From: Sulfuritalea sp.
GTDB lineage: Bacteria > Pseudomonadota > Gammaproteobacteria > Burkholderiales > Rhodocyclaceae
DNA length: 64,000 bases
Assembly (NCBI GenBank): GCA_023229685.1
Contig: JALNYT010000002.1
Location: forward strand, 744,001-808,000
Direction: 5' to 3'
Position numbers and translations under genes: made by a program. A model generated the notes under the pieces. That model searched no databases. It worked only from the letters and a program-made list of their open reading frames with translations, and had not been told where the DNA came from. Below are positions 16,282 through 23,903 of this stretch, in pieces (the stretch's first letter is position 1; each line of letters opens with the position of its first letter).

Positions 16282-17043
16282 TCACTCCACGGGCGGCGAC
16301 TTGAATCGATGCACCGCCATTCCAACCAGCGCCAGGGTCCATACCACTACGGGACCCGATGGCAAGTCGAAGATCGTGGAAAGCCCCAGACCCAGGGCGT
16401 AGCCTGCGGCACCGACAGCATAAGCGGCGACCAGGCGGCGGCGGGGCGAATATCCGCGGCAGGCCAGCGCCGGAACGATGAGGCTGGCGAACACGAGGTA
16501 CACCCCGACCAGCTGTACCGACGCGGTAACGGCGAAGGCGAACAGCCCATAGAAACCGAAGCGGCCGATCCGGCTTCCGAGCCAGAACCACAAGCCCAGG
16601 ATGGCGGCGTTCAAACAGGCGACCGACAGCAACTGCGTGTAGCTCACCCACAAAATCTGGCCCGACAGCAATTCCTGCAGATGCTCGCCGCCATGGGGGT
16701 TGTTCGCCACCAGGATCATGCCGCCGCTGGCCGCCAGCGCGAACAGCACGCCGATCAGCGCCTCCTGGATTTCCGGCCAGCGTTTCTCGGTCCAGGTCAG
16801 CAGTGCGGCGCCGAGCAACGCGGCCGTCACTGCGATCACCTGCGCCACCCAGCCTTGCGGTTCAAATCCCACCCGGTCTGCAGCAATGACACCCAGCGTG
16901 GCGATCTGGGCGATGGCCAGGTCGATGAACACGATTCCGCGCGACAGGACCTGAATCCCCAGCGGCACATGGGTCGACAGCACCAGCAGGCCGGCGAGGA
17001 AAGCGGGGACGAGGATGGAAAGGTTGAACGCATCGAGATTCAT
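16282..17043 (-). CDS. Metal ABC transporter permease (ZnuB-like)
   Basis: This is a 253-residue ABC-3 family permease with about eight helices. ATG 17043 is chosen because it overlaps the binding-protein stop (TGATG) and a longer reading would run through that gene. The sequence 'RGIVFIDLAIAQIATLGV' is the conserved ABC-3 motif that contacts the ATPase. It should carry zinc or manganese inward with the adjacent binding protein. No ATP-binding subunit is present on either side, so the partner must be encoded elsewhere. Confidence 0.88.
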   Translation of the reverse strand: MNLDAFNLSILVPAFLAGLLVLSTHVPLGIQVLSRGIVFIDLAIAQIATLGVIAADRVGFEPQGWVAQVIAVTAALLGAALLTWTEKRWPEIQEALIGVLFALAASGGMILVANNPHGGEHLQELLSGQILWVSYTQLLSVACLNAAILGLWFWLGSRIGRFGFYGLFAFAVTASVQLVGVYLVFASLIVPALACRGYSPRRRLVAAYAVGAAGYALGLGLSTIFDLPSGPVVVWTLALVGMAVHRFKSPPVE

Positions 17044-17969
17044 CAAATCTTCCCCGCAGCCTGGTTGAGCGCCGACAACAGCTTCTGCACCGTGTCGTCG
17101 TACAAGCCGAACAAATCCTTGGCCCGTTCCGAACCGCCGACGGTGAACGGCAGCATCACCGCCGGGATCTTGGCGCGCTCCGCCAGCCACTCCGAACCGC
17201 GGCCGTCGGTGTAGGCGGCGCGGATCACCGCTTTCGCCGGCTGCCTTTGCAGCAGCGCCAGTACTTCGGACAAATGGGCGCTGGTAGGCTCCACGCCGGG
17301 CTTCGGTTCGAGCGCGGCGATTTCCTTCAGGCCGAGCCAGTTCTCGAGGTAAACGAAGGCCTTGTGATGCACGACGATGTTCATCCCCTTGAGCGGCGCG
17401 GCCTGCTTTTCCCAGTTCAGGATTGCCGCCTTCCAGCGCTCGGCGAATGCCTTGTAGTTAGCCTGGTAAAACGCGCTGTTGGCCGGATCGACCTCGGCCA
17501 GCCGCTGCGCCAAGCCTGCAGCCACCAGCCCGATGTTGCGTGGATCGGTCTGGATATGCGGGTTGCCGCCGGGGTGGACATCGCCCAGGGAGCGATCCAC
17601 GCTGCTCGGCACCTCCAGCATGCGCACCAATCGCGCGGCCTCGAAGTTGCCCGGCTGCCCGGTCTGGATTTTCGGGTTGCCGGCCTGCTGCTGCAGGATA
17701 GGCAGCCAGCCGATTTCCAGCTGCGAGCCGGTGCACACCACGAGATCGGCGTTGCGTGCCCGCGCCAGCAGGCTCGGCTTGGCCTGGACGTGGTGCGGGT
17801 CCTGAAAGGCGTTGGTGGCGTTGTAAATGCTTACCTTGTCGCCGCCGAGTTCCTGCGCCAGGGCACCCCACTCCGGTTCGCAGGCGAGGATGTTGAGTGC
17901 AGCGAAGGCGGGCAGGGCGAAGGCGCCCAGCGCTACCGCCAGCAAAGACCTGATCGATTCATTCAGCAT
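17043..17969 (-). CDS. Metal ABC transporter substrate-binding protein (ZnuA-like)
   Basis: This is a 308-residue periplasmic cluster A-I metal-binding protein with an N-terminal signal peptide (about 1-23, ending A-F-A-A). Likely metal ligands are His in 'DPHHVQAKPS', 'GGNPHIQTDP' and 'IVVHHKAF', plus an acidic residue in 'AAYTDGRG'. The His-rich loop of ZnuA is absent, as in many MntC/ZnuA-like relatives, so zinc against manganese cannot be settled from this protein alone. The neighbouring DUF2946 and outer-membrane proteins favour zinc. Confidence 0.87.
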   Translation of the reverse strand: MLNESIRSLLAVALGAFALPAFAALNILACEPEWGALAQELGGDKVSIYNATNAFQDPHHVQAKPSLLARARNADLVVCTGSQLEIGWLPILQQQAGNPKIQTGQPGNFEAARLVRMLEVPSSVDRSLGDVHPGGNPHIQTDPRNIGLVAAGLAQRLAEVDPANSAFYQANYKAFAERWKAAILNWEKQAAPLKGMNIVVHHKAFVYLENWLGLKEIAALEPKPGVEPTSAHLSEVLALLQRQPAKAVIRAAYTDGRGSEWLAERAKIPAVMLPFTVGGSERAKDLFGLYDDTVQKLLSALNQAAGKI

Positions 17970-17978
17970 GACAAGCTC

Positions 17979-19343
17979 CTAGAATTTGTGTGCGCCGTGA
18001 GCGCCGAGGCTCATCTGGTATTGCAGGAATAACTGGTTGTCCGTCACGCCCTGGCGCGATTTGTCCTGGGCCAGTTGCAGGCGAAGACGGCTGAACTCGC
18101 TGGGGTTGAAGTCCAGCATCAGCGCGTTGCGGGCCGGGGCGTAATCCGGCCGCAACAGGCTGGCGTTGTTGACGCCGTAGTCGACCGTGCCGGTATCGAG
18201 CCGCTCGGTGCGCAGGCCCACGCGCCAGTACGGCGCGAACTGGTAAATGCCCTGCACATACCAGCCGGATTGGGTGGCCGAGTAGCTTCCCGCCGCCGCG
18301 CTGTTGTATACCAGCGTGCCATCTTCAATTCGACGCAGGTATTCGCCTTGCAGTTTGAAGTTGGTGTTGTTCGTGTTGCCGTTGGGCGCCCATTTCCATA
18401 CAGCGTCTGCAATCCACAGCTTGCTGCTGCCGGTAAAGCTGTTGGTGATCGGCGCGTCCACCGCATCGATATCGTCCCACTGGCGATCCTGGGGCGAGGT
18501 GGTCAGCAGGGAAAGCCCGGCTCGCCAGTTGTTGCTGGCACCGACATCGCCGCCCAGGTGAGCGAAAATCGCGCTGGCACCGGAGCCATTCTTGTTGCGG
18601 CCGGTGCCGGGATAATTCGCGCCGCGGCCCAGTTCTGCGCCGATTTCCAGATAGGTGTCGGTGGGCGCCAGCCAGCGCAACTGCACTCCGTCATTGTTGA
18701 ATTGTCCGCCGAGAAAAGCCTGGTAGGGCAAGGGCGCATCGATGAAGTCCCAGGCATGGGCGTGCTGCTCGTTGAGATAGCCGATACCCGAAAAGTAGCG
18801 GCCGGCTTTCACCGTCAGGCCTTGCGGCAGGGAGGTGGTCTGGACAAAGGCCTCCTCGGTGGACACCGTATTGTCGGGATGGACGGCAAAGTTCATCGCC
18901 CCGTAAAACAGTTGATCGACGTTGGCCGAAATGCCCAGTTCGCTTTCCGTCAGGCTGAAACCGCGCTGTGGCCTGATATCGGCCAGAGCACCGCTGGGCA
19001 AGTGAAAGCCCGTGATCCGGTAGCCTGCCGGATCGCTGGAAAGGTTGCTGTACAAGCCCGACAAAATAAGCGATATGTTCGGATTGAAGGCGTTGGCGCC
19101 CACCGGTGCGGTCGGTGGCAGCGCCGCAGCCGTTTCGGCTTTTGCGGCGACGCTCTCTGCGGCAGCGGCCTTCGATTCCGCTTGGGCCAGGCGTTGTTCC
19201 AGCGCATCGATGCGTTTTTCATAGGTTTGGCGCATGCGGGCGACTTCGTCGCGCAAGGCGCGCAGATCCGCGTCGTCCGCCGCGGACGCGGCGACCGGAA
19301 TGGCGGTCAACGCCACCAGCAGGGGAATACAGCGAACTTTCAT
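17979..19343 (-). CDS. Outer-membrane protein of a zinc-type operon
   Basis: This is a 454-residue protein. ATG 19343 is chosen because GGAGAA precedes it and a clean signal peptide (residues 1-20, ending A-A-S-A) follows. A short coiled coil (about 22-62, rich in A-E-x-R and A-A-E-S) leads into a beta-barrel with 'FNPNISLILSGLYSNLS', aromatic girdles and a C-terminal strand ending in F. It looks like the zinc-regulated outer-membrane protein family seen beside ZnuA-like genes, not a TonB receptor, since no plug is visible. It probably lets zinc into the periplasm for the downstream binding protein. Confidence 0.75.
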   Translation of the reverse strand: MKVRCIPLLVALTAIPVAASAADDADLRALRDEVARMRQTYEKRIDALEQRLAQAESKAAAAESVAAKAETAAALPPTAPVGANAFNPNISLILSGLYSNLSSDPAGYRITGFHLPSGALADIRPQRGFSLTESELGISANVDQLFYGAMNFAVHPDNTVSTEEAFVQTTSLPQGLTVKAGRYFSGIGYLNEQHAHAWDFIDAPLPYQAFLGGQFNNDGVQLRWLAPTDTYLEIGAELGRGANYPGTGRNKNGSGASAIFAHLGGDVGASNNWRAGLSLLTTSPQDRQWDDIDAVDAPITNSFTGSSKLWIADAVWKWAPNGNTNNTNFKLQGEYLRRIEDGTLVYNSAAAGSYSATQSGWYVQGIYQFAPYWRVGLRTERLDTGTVDYGVNNASLLRPDYAPARNALMLDFNPSEFSRLRLQLAQDKSRQGVTDNQLFLQYQMSLGAHGAHKF

Positions 19344-19409
19344 GATTCTTCTCCAAAGCAATGATGAAGCCGTCCGCGGCAAGCGGACGGCGACGACAAG
19401 GGCAAGGCT

Positions 19410-19754
19410 TCAGAGCAGGGCGGGCGGAGCGCGCGCGGTATAAGGCAGCGCGGAACGCGCTGGTATATAGGCTGTCGGGATATCGGCTGGAGGGAGCGCC
19501 GCGGCGCGCGTTATGGCAATCGGCGGGACAAATGCGGGTGGCGCGGCGGCGAGGCCGGCAAACAGTGCACACGTCGTGCAGGCATGAAGCGACGTATCGC
19601 CGTTGTCATTGGCCGGAACTGACGCCGCCTGGGCGGCGCTGCCGATATGGCCGATATAGTGCGCGTAAGCCGCCTGCTGCGCCCACAGCATGCACAAGGC
19701 ACAGACGATGGCGAACTGGACAGTCAGGAGACGGGATGCTGCGCGGAACCTCAT
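19410..19754 (-). CDS. DUF2946-like small secreted or membrane protein
   Basis: This is a 114-residue protein. ATG 19754 is preferred to the upstream ATG at 19793 because it gives a compact signal or transmembrane segment ('LTVQFAIVCALCMLWAQQAAYAH'). The body has 'HYIGH', a C-x-x-C (ACTTCALFAG) and the ending 'YTARAPPALL', which matches the usual R-A-P-P ending of DUF2946 proteins found in copper and zinc clusters. It is the first gene of the operon leading into the outer-membrane protein. A metal-handling role is inferred. Confidence 0.65.
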   Translation of the reverse strand: MRFRAASRLLTVQFAIVCALCMLWAQQAAYAHYIGHIGSAAQAASVPANDNGDTSLHACTTCALFAGLAAAPPAFVPPIAITRAAALPPADIPTAYIPARSALPYTARAPPALL

Positions 19755-19784
19755 GGCCGGATTGGAACACAAACAAGATTGCAG

Positions 19785-19801
19785 ATGCAACATTGCTGCA
19801 T
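19785..19801. promoter_or_regulatory. Candidate Zur operator before the zinc-type operon
   Basis: ATGCAACATTGCTGCAT is a palindrome (ATGCA-N7-TGCAT) about 30 bases upstream of the DUF2946 start, where a repressor of this operon would bind. It is assigned to Zur from context only. Confidence 0.4.
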
Positions 19802-19883
19802 TTTTCGTGTTGTACTGTCGTGCGCTGCCTGTGCCTGCTGGCGCTAGGCGGCTTAAGCTTCTTCAAGCCGGCGGCCGGCGAGT

Positions 19884-19889
19884 TATAAT
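19884..19889 (+). promoter_or_regulatory. Candidate -10 box for the STAS-hslVU region
   Basis: A perfect TATAAT lies 30 bases before the GTG start of the STAS gene. The upstream hexamer TTCAAG at 19862-19867 is a weak -35 with 16-base spacing. Confidence 0.45.
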
Positions 19890-19918
19890 GTTCGATCCCC
19901 AACAAAAGAAACAGATCA

Positions 19919-21040
19919 GTGGCAGAAGACGACGACGATCTGATGTCCCTCGATTTCACGGTGCCCGGCGCGTTCGATGCGCCGCACGAGGAGCCTCCTG
20001 CACCTGAGATTGCGGCCCCGCCGCCGCCACCGGCACCGGTACGCGCGCTGCTGCCGGCGGCGCTGGCAGAGGCGGCAACGATGTACGCCGCCGGACATGA
20101 ACTGGATGCCATGCGCCGGCTCGAGACTGCGATCAAGAGTGGCGAAGACCTCGGCGATGCGGCGGTGCGAGCATGGGGTTGCCTGTTCGATCTGCTGCAG
20201 GTCCTGGAGCGTCGTCCCGCCTTTGACGCGCTGGCCCTGACCTTCGCCCGCCGTTTCGAGAAATCTCCGCCGACTTGGAGTGCCGTGGTCGACGGCCCGC
20301 ACACAGCCAGCGAGAGCAGCGGCGGGCGGGCCCATGTGTCGCTCTCCGGCGTGCTGAATGCCGGCGTCGGTGAAGTCCTCAAGCAGACCATGAAACTGGC
20401 GGCCACCAGTACCGTGGTGCGCATGGACGTGGCAAAGCTGACCGATGCCGACAACAACGGCGCCACGCTGTTGATGCGCGGCATGGCCGCCCTGAAAAGG
20501 GCAAAGAAGGAACTCGTGTTCGGCAGCCCCGAGCATCTGGCGCAGATTCTGGCGGCGAAAGTGGTGCCGGGCGAGCGCAGCAACGAAGCGATGTGGCTGC
20601 TGTTGCTCGAGCTTTATCAGCAGGCATTCCGCCAGGACGCCTTCGAGGAGGCCGCGGTGAACTACGCCGTGACCTTCGAGGTTTCGCCGCCTTCGTGGGA
20701 AGCGCTTCCGGCACGGGGTGCCGAGGCGGTCGCGCCGACGTCATCCCCGGCGGCGTCCAAGGTGGAGGAATTTGTTCTGCGCGGGCAGCTGATGGGCGCC
20801 GCCGCCGCCGACTTTACGCCACTGGAAGCAGCGCTGGCGAGTCGTGATGAATTCGATATCGATGCGCACAATCTGGTGCGCATCGACGCCGGCAGCGCAA
20901 AACAATTGCTGGACGTGCTGACACGCCTCCATGCGGCCGGCAAGAAGCTGAGAATTCTGGGCCTGAGCACGCTGGTGGCGGCCTACCTGGAAACGCTCGG
21001 TTTTGCCGATGTTGCCGAGCTGCGCGCCCGCGCGATCTAG
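19919..21040 (+). CDS. STAS-domain protein upstream of hslV
   Basis: This is a 373-residue protein with a GTG start at 19919. A low-complexity acidic and Pro-rich head (about 1-45) precedes two regions with STAS-like sequence: about 135-205 ('VSLSGVLNAGVGEVLKQ' ... 'VVRMDVAKLTDADNNGATLLM') and about 280-370 ('FVLRGQLMG' ... 'VRIDAGSAKQLLDVL'). Between them are TPR-like helices repeating 'LYQQAFRQDAFEEAAVNYAVTFE'. STAS domains carry partner-switching or membrane-stress functions. This arrangement just before hslVU is common in betaproteobacteria, but its role is unknown. Confidence 0.7.
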   Translation: MAEDDDDLMSLDFTVPGAFDAPHEEPPAPEIAAPPPPPAPVRALLPAALAEAATMYAAGHELDAMRRLETAIKSGEDLGDAAVRAWGCLFDLLQVLERRPAFDALALTFARRFEKSPPTWSAVVDGPHTASESSGGRAHVSLSGVLNAGVGEVLKQTMKLAATSTVVRMDVAKLTDADNNGATLLMRGMAALKRAKKELVFGSPEHLAQILAAKVVPGERSNEAMWLLLLELYQQAFRQDAFEEAAVNYAVTFEVSPPSWEALPARGAEAVAPTSSPAASKVEEFVLRGQLMGAAAADFTPLEAALASRDEFDIDAHNLVRIDAGSAKQLLDVLTRLHAAGKKLRILGLSTLVAAYLETLGFADVAELRARAI

Positions 21041-21066
21041 AGTCTTTCTTTTCCACAAGGATTTCC

Positions 21067-21603
21067 ATGGAGCAATATCACGGCACCACCATCCTCTCAG
21101 TGCGCCGCGGCAACAGCGTCGCGCTGGGCGGCGACGGCCAGGTCACGCTGGGCAACATCGTGGTCAAGGCCACCGCGCGCAAGGTGCGGCGGCTCTACAA
21201 CGAGCAGATCCTGGCCGGGTTCGCCGGCGGCACGGCGGACGCCTTCACCTTGTTCGAGCGCTTCGAGGCCAAGCTGGAGCAGTACCAGGGCAACTTGCTG
21301 CGCGCCGCCGTAGAACTGGCCAAGGACTGGCGCACCGACCGCGCACTGCGCCGGCTGGAGGCCATGCTCTCGGTGGCCGACCGCGAGCATTCGCTGATCG
21401 TCACCGGCAATGGCGACGTACTGGAGCCGGAGTACGGTCTGGTCGCGATCGGCAGCGGCGGCGCCTATGCGCAGTCCGCCGCGCGCGCGCTGCTGGAGAA
21501 CACCGACCTGGCGCCTGCCGAAATCGTCAAGAAGTCGCTCGAAATCGCCGGCGATCTTTGCATCTATACCAACCAGAACCACATCATCGAAATCCTGGAC
21601 TAG
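21067..21603 (+). CDS. hslV: ATP-dependent protease subunit HslV
   Basis: This is the 178-residue proteolytic subunit of the HslVU (ClpQY) proteasome-like protease. The catalytic threonine lies in 'GTTILSVRRG' after a six-residue propeptide (MEQYHG), so removal of the propeptide would expose Thr7, the pattern of betaproteobacterial HslV rather than the two-residue start of E. coli. 'GGDGQVTLG' and 'KVRRLYN' follow as usual. AAGGA precedes ATG 21067. It forms an operon with hslU 67 bases downstream. Confidence 0.97.
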   Translation: MEQYHGTTILSVRRGNSVALGGDGQVTLGNIVVKATARKVRRLYNEQILAGFAGGTADAFTLFERFEAKLEQYQGNLLRAAVELAKDWRTDRALRRLEAMLSVADREHSLIVTGNGDVLEPEYGLVAIGSGGAYAQSAARALLENTDLAPAEIVKKSLEIAGDLCIYTNQNHIIEILD

Positions 21604-21670
21604 GCGCGCCGCACTTGGAGGCCCGGCAGCGGGCTGCCAGCGCCGCGCCGCCGTGGTGAAAGGTGACTCA

Positions 21671-23005
21671 ATGTCCTCCATGACTCCCGCAGAAATCGTT
21701 TCCGAACTCGACAAGCATATCGTCGGCCAGTCCCGCGCCAAGCGCGCCGTGGCGATCGCGCTGCGCAACCGCTGGCGCCGCATCCAGGTCGCGGAGCCGC
21801 TGCGCACCGAGATCACGCCGAAGAACATCCTGATGATCGGCCCCACTGGCGTCGGCAAGACGGAAATCGCGCGGCGCCTGGCACGGCTGGCCCATGCGCC
21901 CTTCATCAAGATCGAGGCGACCAAATTCACCGAAGTCGGCTACGTCGGCCGCGACGTGGACACCATCATCCGCGATCTGGTCGAGACGGCGATCAAGGAT
22001 GCCCGCGAGGAAGCCATGCGCATCGTCCGCGATCGCGCCATGGATGCCGCCGAAGACCGCGTGCTGGATGTCCTGCTGCCGCCGGCAAGAGTCGGTGCCG
22101 GCGAGACGGCGGAGGACGGGCTTGGGTCGGGCGGCACGCGGCAGAAGTTCCGCAAGAAGCTGCGCGAAGGCGAACTCGACGACAAGGAAATCGAAATCGA
22201 AGTTGCCGCACCGCAGGCCAGCATGGAAATCTTTGCCCCGCCCGGCATGGAGGACCTGACCCAGCAGATCCAGGGCATGTTCCAGAACATCGGCGGCGGC
22301 AAGAAGCGCATGCGCAAGATGAAGATCCAGGACGCCATGAAGTCGCTGGCCGACGAAGAAGCCGCGCGGCTGATCAACGACGAGGAAGTGAAGGCCGAGG
22401 CGCTGAAGAACGTCGAGCAGAACGGCATCGTGTTCCTCGACGAGATCGACAAGATCGCTTCGCGCTCGGAGTCGCACGGCGCCGAGGTTTCGCGCCAGGG
22501 CGTGCAGCGCGACTTGCTGCCGCTGGTCGAGGGCACCACGGTGTCGACCAAGTACGGCATGATCAAGACCGATCACATCCTGTTCATTGCCAGCGGCGCA
22601 TTTCACATGGCCAAGCCCTCCGACCTGATTCCCGAACTGCAGGGCCGCTTCCCGATTCGCGTCGAGCTCGATTCGCTGTCGGTAGACGACTTTGAACGCA
22701 TCCTGACCCAGACCGACGCCTGCCTCACGCGCCAGTACCAAGCCCTGCTGGCGACCGAGGAGGTGACGCTGGAATTCGCCGCGGACGGCATCAAGCGGCT
22801 GGCCGAGATTGCCTTCCAGGTCAACGAAAAGACCGAGAACATAGGCGCGCGCCGGCTCTACACCGTGATGGAGAAGCTGCTCGAGGAAATCTCCTTCGAT
22901 GCCGGCAAGCGCAGCGGCGAGCGGCTGGTCATCGATGGCGGCTATGTGGACGCGAAGCTGGGCGAACTGGCGAAGAACGAAGACCTGTCCCGTTATGTCC
23001 TCTGA
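21671..23005 (+). CDS. hslU: HslU ATPase subunit of HslVU protease
   Basis: This is a 444-residue AAA+ unfoldase. The start at 21671 gives the canonical 'MTPAEIVSELDKHIVGQ' after three residues and has AAGGTG upstream, so the longer reading through hslV is rejected. Walker A GPTGVGKT is at residues 57-64, Walker B 'VFLDEIDKI' near 258, and sensor 'QGRFPIRVEL' near 318. The I-domain (about 105-235) contains a degenerate dispersed box at 22091-22101 read as V-G-A-G-E. The stop overlaps the next ATG. Confidence 0.97.
   Translation: MSSMTPAEIVSELDKHIVGQSRAKRAVAIALRNRWRRIQVAEPLRTEITPKNILMIGPTGVGKTEIARRLARLAHAPFIKIEATKFTEVGYVGRDVDTIIRDLVETAIKDAREEAMRIVRDRAMDAAEDRVLDVLLPPARVGAGETAEDGLGSGGTRQKFRKKLREGELDDKEIEIEVAAPQASMEIFAPPGMEDLTQQIQGMFQNIGGGKKRMRKMKIQDAMKSLADEEAARLINDEEVKAEALKNVEQNGIVFLDEIDKIASRSESHGAEVSRQGVQRDLLPLVEGTTVSTKYGMIKTDHILFIASGAFHMAKPSDLIPELQGRFPIRVELDSLSVDDFERILTQTDACLTRQYQALLATEEVTLEFAADGIKRLAEIAFQVNEKTENIGARRLYTVMEKLLEEISFDAGKRSGERLVIDGGYVDAKLGELAKNEDLSRYVL
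22091..22101 (+). repeat. Dispersed box, two mismatches, in hslU
   Basis: GTCGGTGCCGG preceded by AAGA and followed by CGAGACGG, like the mutY copy. It encodes V-G-A-G-E in the variable I-domain. Confidence 0.4.
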
Positions 23006-23880
23006 TGTTTGAGCGCATCGTCGGGATCGTCTTCCCGATCTACGCGCTCGTCGCGGCGGGTTACGGCTACGGCCGCTGGAAGAAGCCCGACATGGCTTTT
23101 GCCAACCAGCTCAACATGGACATTTTCGTTCCGGCGCTGGTGTTCGCGGCGCTGGCGTCGAAGTCATTCGACATAGCGCAGAACTTGCCGCTGTTGCTTG
23201 GCTCCACACTCGTGGTGCTCGGCACCGGCCTGCTGGCCTGGCCGGTGGCGCGCATGCTGGGCGTCGCGGGCAAGACCTTCGTGCCGCCGATGATGTTCAA
23301 GAATGCCGGCAACATGGGCCTGCCATTGATGGTGCTGGCCTTCGGCGAAGCGGCGCTGCCCGCCGCCGTGGTGTTGTTCGTCACCGAGAATTTCCTGCAC
23401 TACGCGCTGGGCACCTGGCTGCTGGATCACCGGGCAAAGCTGAGCAACCTGTGGCGCATTCCGGTGATCGCCGCCGCGCTGGCCGGGTTGGCGGTGAGCC
23501 TGCTGCATTTCCCGCTGTGGCAGCCGTTGTTTCTTGCCGTCAAACTGCTGGGTGATGTGTCGATTCCGCTGCTGCTGTTTTCCCTCGGCGTGCGGCTCAC
23601 CGATAGTCGCCATGCCGACTTGAGAATCAGTATCGCCGGCGCGGCGACAACGCCCGCCGCGGGAGTACTGGTGGCCTTGCTGGCGAACTTGGCACTCGGT
23701 CTGACCGGACGCGATGCCGCCATGCTGATCCTGTTCGGCGCGCTGCCGCCGGCCATTCTCAATTACATCTTTGCCGAGCGCTACCACCAGGAACCGGAGC
23801 GAGTCGCCTCGATTGTGCTGATCGGCAATCTGGCATCGCTGGCCTTCATTCCTCTGACATTGGCCTGGGTGCTGAAGTAG
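23005..23880 (+). CDS. AEC family transporter (auxin efflux carrier type)
   Basis: This is a 291-residue protein with about ten hydrophobic helices in two inverted halves. 'FVPALVFAALASKSF' and 'FKNAGNMGLPLMVLAFGEAAL' are the paired N-x-G-x-x-x-P motifs of AEC carriers, which move malate, malonate or other acids. The start overlaps the hslU stop (TGATG), so it is translationally coupled although functionally unrelated. A malonate or dicarboxylate substrate would fit the cluster 5 kb downstream, but that is speculation. Confidence 0.88.
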   Translation: MFERIVGIVFPIYALVAAGYGYGRWKKPDMAFANQLNMDIFVPALVFAALASKSFDIAQNLPLLLGSTLVVLGTGLLAWPVARMLGVAGKTFVPPMMFKNAGNMGLPLMVLAFGEAALPAAVVLFVTENFLHYALGTWLLDHRAKLSNLWRIPVIAAALAGLAVSLLHFPLWQPLFLAVKLLGDVSIPLLLFSLGVRLTDSRHADLRISIAGAATTPAAGVLVALLANLALGLTGRDAAMLILFGALPPAILNYIFAERYHQEPERVASIVLIGNLASLAFIPLTLAWVLK

Positions 23881-23892
23881 GTCGCCGCTGCG

Positions 23893-23903
23893 CCGGCGCC
23901 GAC
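23893..23903 (-). repeat. Dispersed box, one mismatch, between convergent genes
   Basis: CCGGCGCCGAC followed by TAT. It touches the stop codon (23903-23905) of the MBL/CNB gene. Confidence 0.45.

Noticed and set aside
16855..16880. tRNA-like T-loop GGTTCAAATCCCACC
   Set aside because: It lies in the ZnuB-like coding sequence, and no acceptor or anticodon stems can be drawn around it.
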